Source of the DNA: CAXSBR01 sp964252015
GTDB lineage: Bacteria > Actinomycetota > Actinomycetes > Mycobacteriales > Jatrophihabitantaceae
DNA: 64,000 nt
Direction of reading: 5' to 3'
NCBI GenBank assembly: GCA_964252015.1
Contig: CAXULW010000006.1
Span: 110,528-174,527, forward strand
A program made the position numbers and the translations under genes. Of the stretch, positions 62,149-64,000 are shown in pieces; position 1 is the first letter of the stretch, and every line of letters begins with the position of its first letter. A model generated the notes under the pieces. The model did no database searches, was not told the DNA's origin, and was given only the letters and a program-made list of their open reading frames with translations.

Positions 62149-63176
62149 GATCCGGTACCTCCGCACAGGCGATACGCGCCGTCCTCGTGCACCACGGTGA
62201 TCGTCGCGTGCGGCAGGCTGGGGGAGTCGATGTCGACGTCAACGTCCCAGGAATGGCCATCGGCCGACTTGGTCGACGTGATCGTGTGGCCGGTGGGTTT
62301 GAGTTTGAGGTCGCTGCCTTGGCCACCGCTGCGCCAGTCGGCGCGCAGGGCCGAGCAGATGAGCTGCCCGGCTTGGGTGGCGTCGCCGCGTTCGAGGTCG
62401 GTGTAGTAGCTGTTCACGGCTTGGTCGACGCCGGCCGGGGCACCGCGGTGAAAGAGCCCGTTGAGGTGCGGCACGACGTTGGCCAGCACGATGAAGGCCA
62501 GCACGACGACGCCGGGGATCCAGCCCTTGTTGCTGCGTCGGCGGCGCCCGTCCGGTCCGGTTCCGCGTGGTCCGGTCGGGGTGCCGCGGGTCCGTCCGCT
62601 CGCCGGGTAGATGACTGGGCCGGGAGCGCCGGGCCGCGGCGGCGGCCCGGGTCGCGGCGGCGCCTGGGTCGGCTGGGTCTGGCCGGGAAGCTGCGGCAGC
62701 CACGTGGGCGGCGCGGGCTGCTGTCGCCACGGCGCGGTCGGGGTCGGTCCGGTGTTGGGCAGCCACGTGGACGGCGACGTGGTCACCGATCCGGGCGGGC
62801 GGGCCGGCGCCGGCCGGCGTGAGGGTCGCGGCGGCGGCTCGGCCGTGTACGTGCTGCGCGCTCCACCCCGCGAGGCCGGCGGCTGGTAGTGGGCCGGGGG
62901 TGCCTTCAGCGCGGCCACCGCCTGGTCGCGCAGCATGGCCGGCGTCGGCGGGGCCGGCACGAGGATGAGCTCGCCGGACTCGTCCAACACGGGCACGGGC
63001 GGCGGCGGCACCGGTACTGGCGCGGCCCGCCAGTTGGCCGAAGCCGAGGCGAACAGGGCGTCGTCGCGGAACACCGGGTCTGGCTCGGGCAGCACGATGG
63101 GGGCGATGAACACCGGCGCCGTCGGGTCGGCGTAAATGGCGCCCGTCGCCGTGGGATCTCGCCACGGATCGGTCAC
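62145..63176 (-). CDS. Proline-rich single-pass membrane protein, unknown function
   Basis: A 343-residue protein. Residues about 1-210 are cytoplasmic, disordered and rich in Pro, Arg and Thr (PPRPSRRPAPARPPGS, PPRPGPPPRPGAPGP). A basic stop-transfer RRRRSNKGWIP leads to one membrane helix (about 221-240). The extracytoplasmic tail (about 250-343) has NSYYTDLERGDATQAGQLICSALRADW, recalling the DUF4878-like lumen domains of actinobacterial secreted proteins. The stop overlaps the dusB start. No function is evident. Confidence 0.8.
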   Translation of the reverse strand: MTDPWRDPTATGAIYADPTAPVFIAPIVLPEPDPVFRDDALFASASANWRAAPVPVPPPPVPVLDESGELILVPAPPTPAMLRDQAVAALKAPPAHYQPPASRGGARSTYTAEPPPRPSRRPAPARPPGSVTTSPSTWLPNTGPTPTAPWRQQPAPPTWLPQLPGQTQPTQAPPRPGPPPRPGAPGPVIYPASGRTRGTPTGPRGTGPDGRRRRSNKGWIPGVVVLAFIVLANVVPHLNGLFHRGAPAGVDQAVNSYYTDLERGDATQAGQLICSALRADWRSGGQGSDLKLKPTGHTITSTKSADGHSWDVDVDIDSPSLPHATITVVHEDGAYRLCGGTGS

Positions 63177-63211
63177 GTCGTCTCCCTCACCGTCTCCGAG
63201 GCCCGCACCGG

Positions 63212-64000
63212 TCAGCAGCCGGGCAGCCGGACGGCCAGGTACGACTCGACCTGGTCGAGGGCGACCCGCTCCTGGGTCATGGCATCCCGTTCCCGGATCG
63301 TCACCGCCTGGTCGTCGAGCGTGTCGAAATCGACCGTGATGCAGAACGGCGTGCCGATCTCGTCCTGTCGACGGTAGCGCCGTCCGATCGCGCCGGCATC
63401 GTCGAATTCGACGTTCCAGTTCCGGCGCAACGCCGCGGCCAGGTCGCGGGCCTTGGGGGTCAGGTCCGCGTTGCGCGACAGTGGCAGCACCGCGGCCTTC
63501 ACCGGGGCCAGCCGCGGATCGAGGCGCAGCACAGTGCGCTTGTCCACGCCGCCCTTGGCGTTCGGGGCCTGGTCCTCGACGTACGCGTCGAGCAGGAACG
63601 CCAGCACGGCCCGGGTCAGACCCGCGGCCGGCTCGATCACATACGGCGTCCAGCGCTCGTTCTTCTCCTGGTCGAAGTAGGACAGGTCCGTGCCCGAGTG
63701 CGCTGAGTGCGTCTTCAGGTCGAAGTCGGTGCGGTTGGCCACCCCTTCGAGCTCGGCGAACTCGCTGGCGCCGAAGCCGAAGCGGTACTCGATGTCGACG
63801 GTGCGCTTGGAGTAGTGCGAGAGCTTCTCCTTCGGGTGCTCGAAGAAGCGCAGGTTCTCCTCCCGGATGCCCAGGCCGGTGTACCAGTTCCAGCGCTCGG
63901 CCAGCCAGTACTCGTGCCAGGTCTCGTCCGTGCCGGGCTCGACGAAGAACTCCATCTCCATCTGCTCGAACTCGCGGGTCCGGAAGATGAAGTTGCCGGG
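63212..64000 (-). CDS. glyS: Glycyl-tRNA synthetase, homodimeric type (partial)
   Basis: Charges tRNA-Gly. The last 262 residues are visible; the frame is open through the right edge. Class II landmarks are FIFRTREFEQMEMEFFVEPG (motif 2 region), YWLAERWNWYTGLGIREENLRF, the glycine pocket HYSKRTVDIEYRFGFGASEFAELEGVANRTDFDL and motif 3-like PYVIEPAAGLTRAVLAFLLDAY. The C-terminal anticodon-binding domain with LAPVKAAVLPLSRNADLTPKA and a closing RRYRRQDEIGTPFCITVDFDTL completes the eukaryote-like alpha2 form (not the GlyQ/GlyS tetramer). Confidence 0.97.
   Translation of the reverse strand, partial: PGNFIFRTREFEQMEMEFFVEPGTDETWHEYWLAERWNWYTGLGIREENLRFFEHPKEKLSHYSKRTVDIEYRFGFGASEFAELEGVANRTDFDLKTHSAHSGTDLSYFDQEKNERWTPYVIEPAAGLTRAVLAFLLDAYVEDQAPNAKGGVDKRTVLRLDPRLAPVKAAVLPLSRNADLTPKARDLAAALRRNWNVEFDDAGAIGRRYRRQDEIGTPFCITVDFDTLDDQAVTIRERDAMTQERVALDQVESYLAVRLPGC

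Noticed and set aside
1..64000. CRISPR arrays, complete insertion sequences, secondary-metabolite gene clusters or a replication origin
   Set aside because: No regularly spaced repeats, intact transposase, NRPS/PKS modules or DnaA-box cluster were recognised on reading both strands.

Overview
The window is high-GC chromosomal DNA from an actinomycete (Actinomycetota). The evidence is strong GC bias at third codon positions, frequent GTG/TTG starts, many 1-8 bp start/stop overlaps, actinobacterial families (MmyB-type XRE regulator, 13E12/DUF222 HNH remnant, PutA with a divergent LysR gene) and the conserved order glyS - dusB - dgt - dnaG - tRNA-Asn at the right end. The genus cannot be fixed from this sequence.

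Region A (1-14.3 kb) is an uptake and catabolism locus. It holds a complete oligopeptide-type ABC transporter, a cupin, an aldehyde dehydrogenase, both subunits of aconitase X, an ornithine-cyclodeaminase-family reductase, a second aldehyde dehydrogenase, a DapA-family lyase and a GntR regulator fused to a Cache sensor domain. The aconitase X plus OCD pair is the known signature for cis-3-hydroxy-L-proline -> 1-pyrroline-2-carboxylate -> L-proline. A two-domain proline utilization protein (PutA, 38.9-42.3 kb) in the same window could carry proline on to glutamate. A CGAATATT-like box recurs in the control regions of this locus and of the GH3 gene of region B.

Region B (14.4-26.8 kb) handles glycosides and sugar acids. 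It has a GH3 glucosidase facing a GH5-like hydrolase, an enolase-superfamily dehydratase, a zinc alcohol dehydrogenase, an aldonolactone oxidase, an IlvD/Edd dehydratase, a proline racemase/hydroxyproline epimerase homologue, a KDG-type kinase, a KDPG-type aldolase and an ACT protein. Together they outline glycoside -> sugar -> lactone/aldonate -> 2-keto-3-deoxy acid -> cleavage.

Region C (26.9-36.4 kb) is an aromatic meta-cleavage locus of two divergent operons around a FadR-type regulator. The minus operon has a flavin reductase, a flavin-dependent hydroxylase, a fumarylacetoacetase-family hydrolase, an extradiol dioxygenase and an ACMSD-like amidohydrolase. The plus operon has an alpha/beta hydrolase, an FAD hydroxylase and an amidohydrolase. 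A YtrA-like regulator with a membrane protein, then a LysR gene divergent from putA, follow.

Region D (42.4-51.2 kb) is a patchwork of single regulators and stress genes (GGDEF protein, HExxH peptidase, ArsR/ABM pair, truncated haemoglobin, SDR/MmyB pair, MFS/TetR pair) mixed with gene debris: a GH43 piece, a broken Gfo/Idh/MocA oxidoreductase, a 60-bp scrap of a transporter binding-protein gene, and the N-terminal half of a frameshifted tyrosine integrase lying next to the 3' end of tRNA-Asn. This looks like an old integration site.

Region E (51.2-64 kb) is core genome: tRNA-Asn, dnaG, dgt, a YbjN protein, a MacB/FtsX-type ABC exporter, a decayed 13E12 element, dusB, a proline-rich membrane protein and the C-terminal part of glycyl-tRNA synthetase, cut by the right edge.
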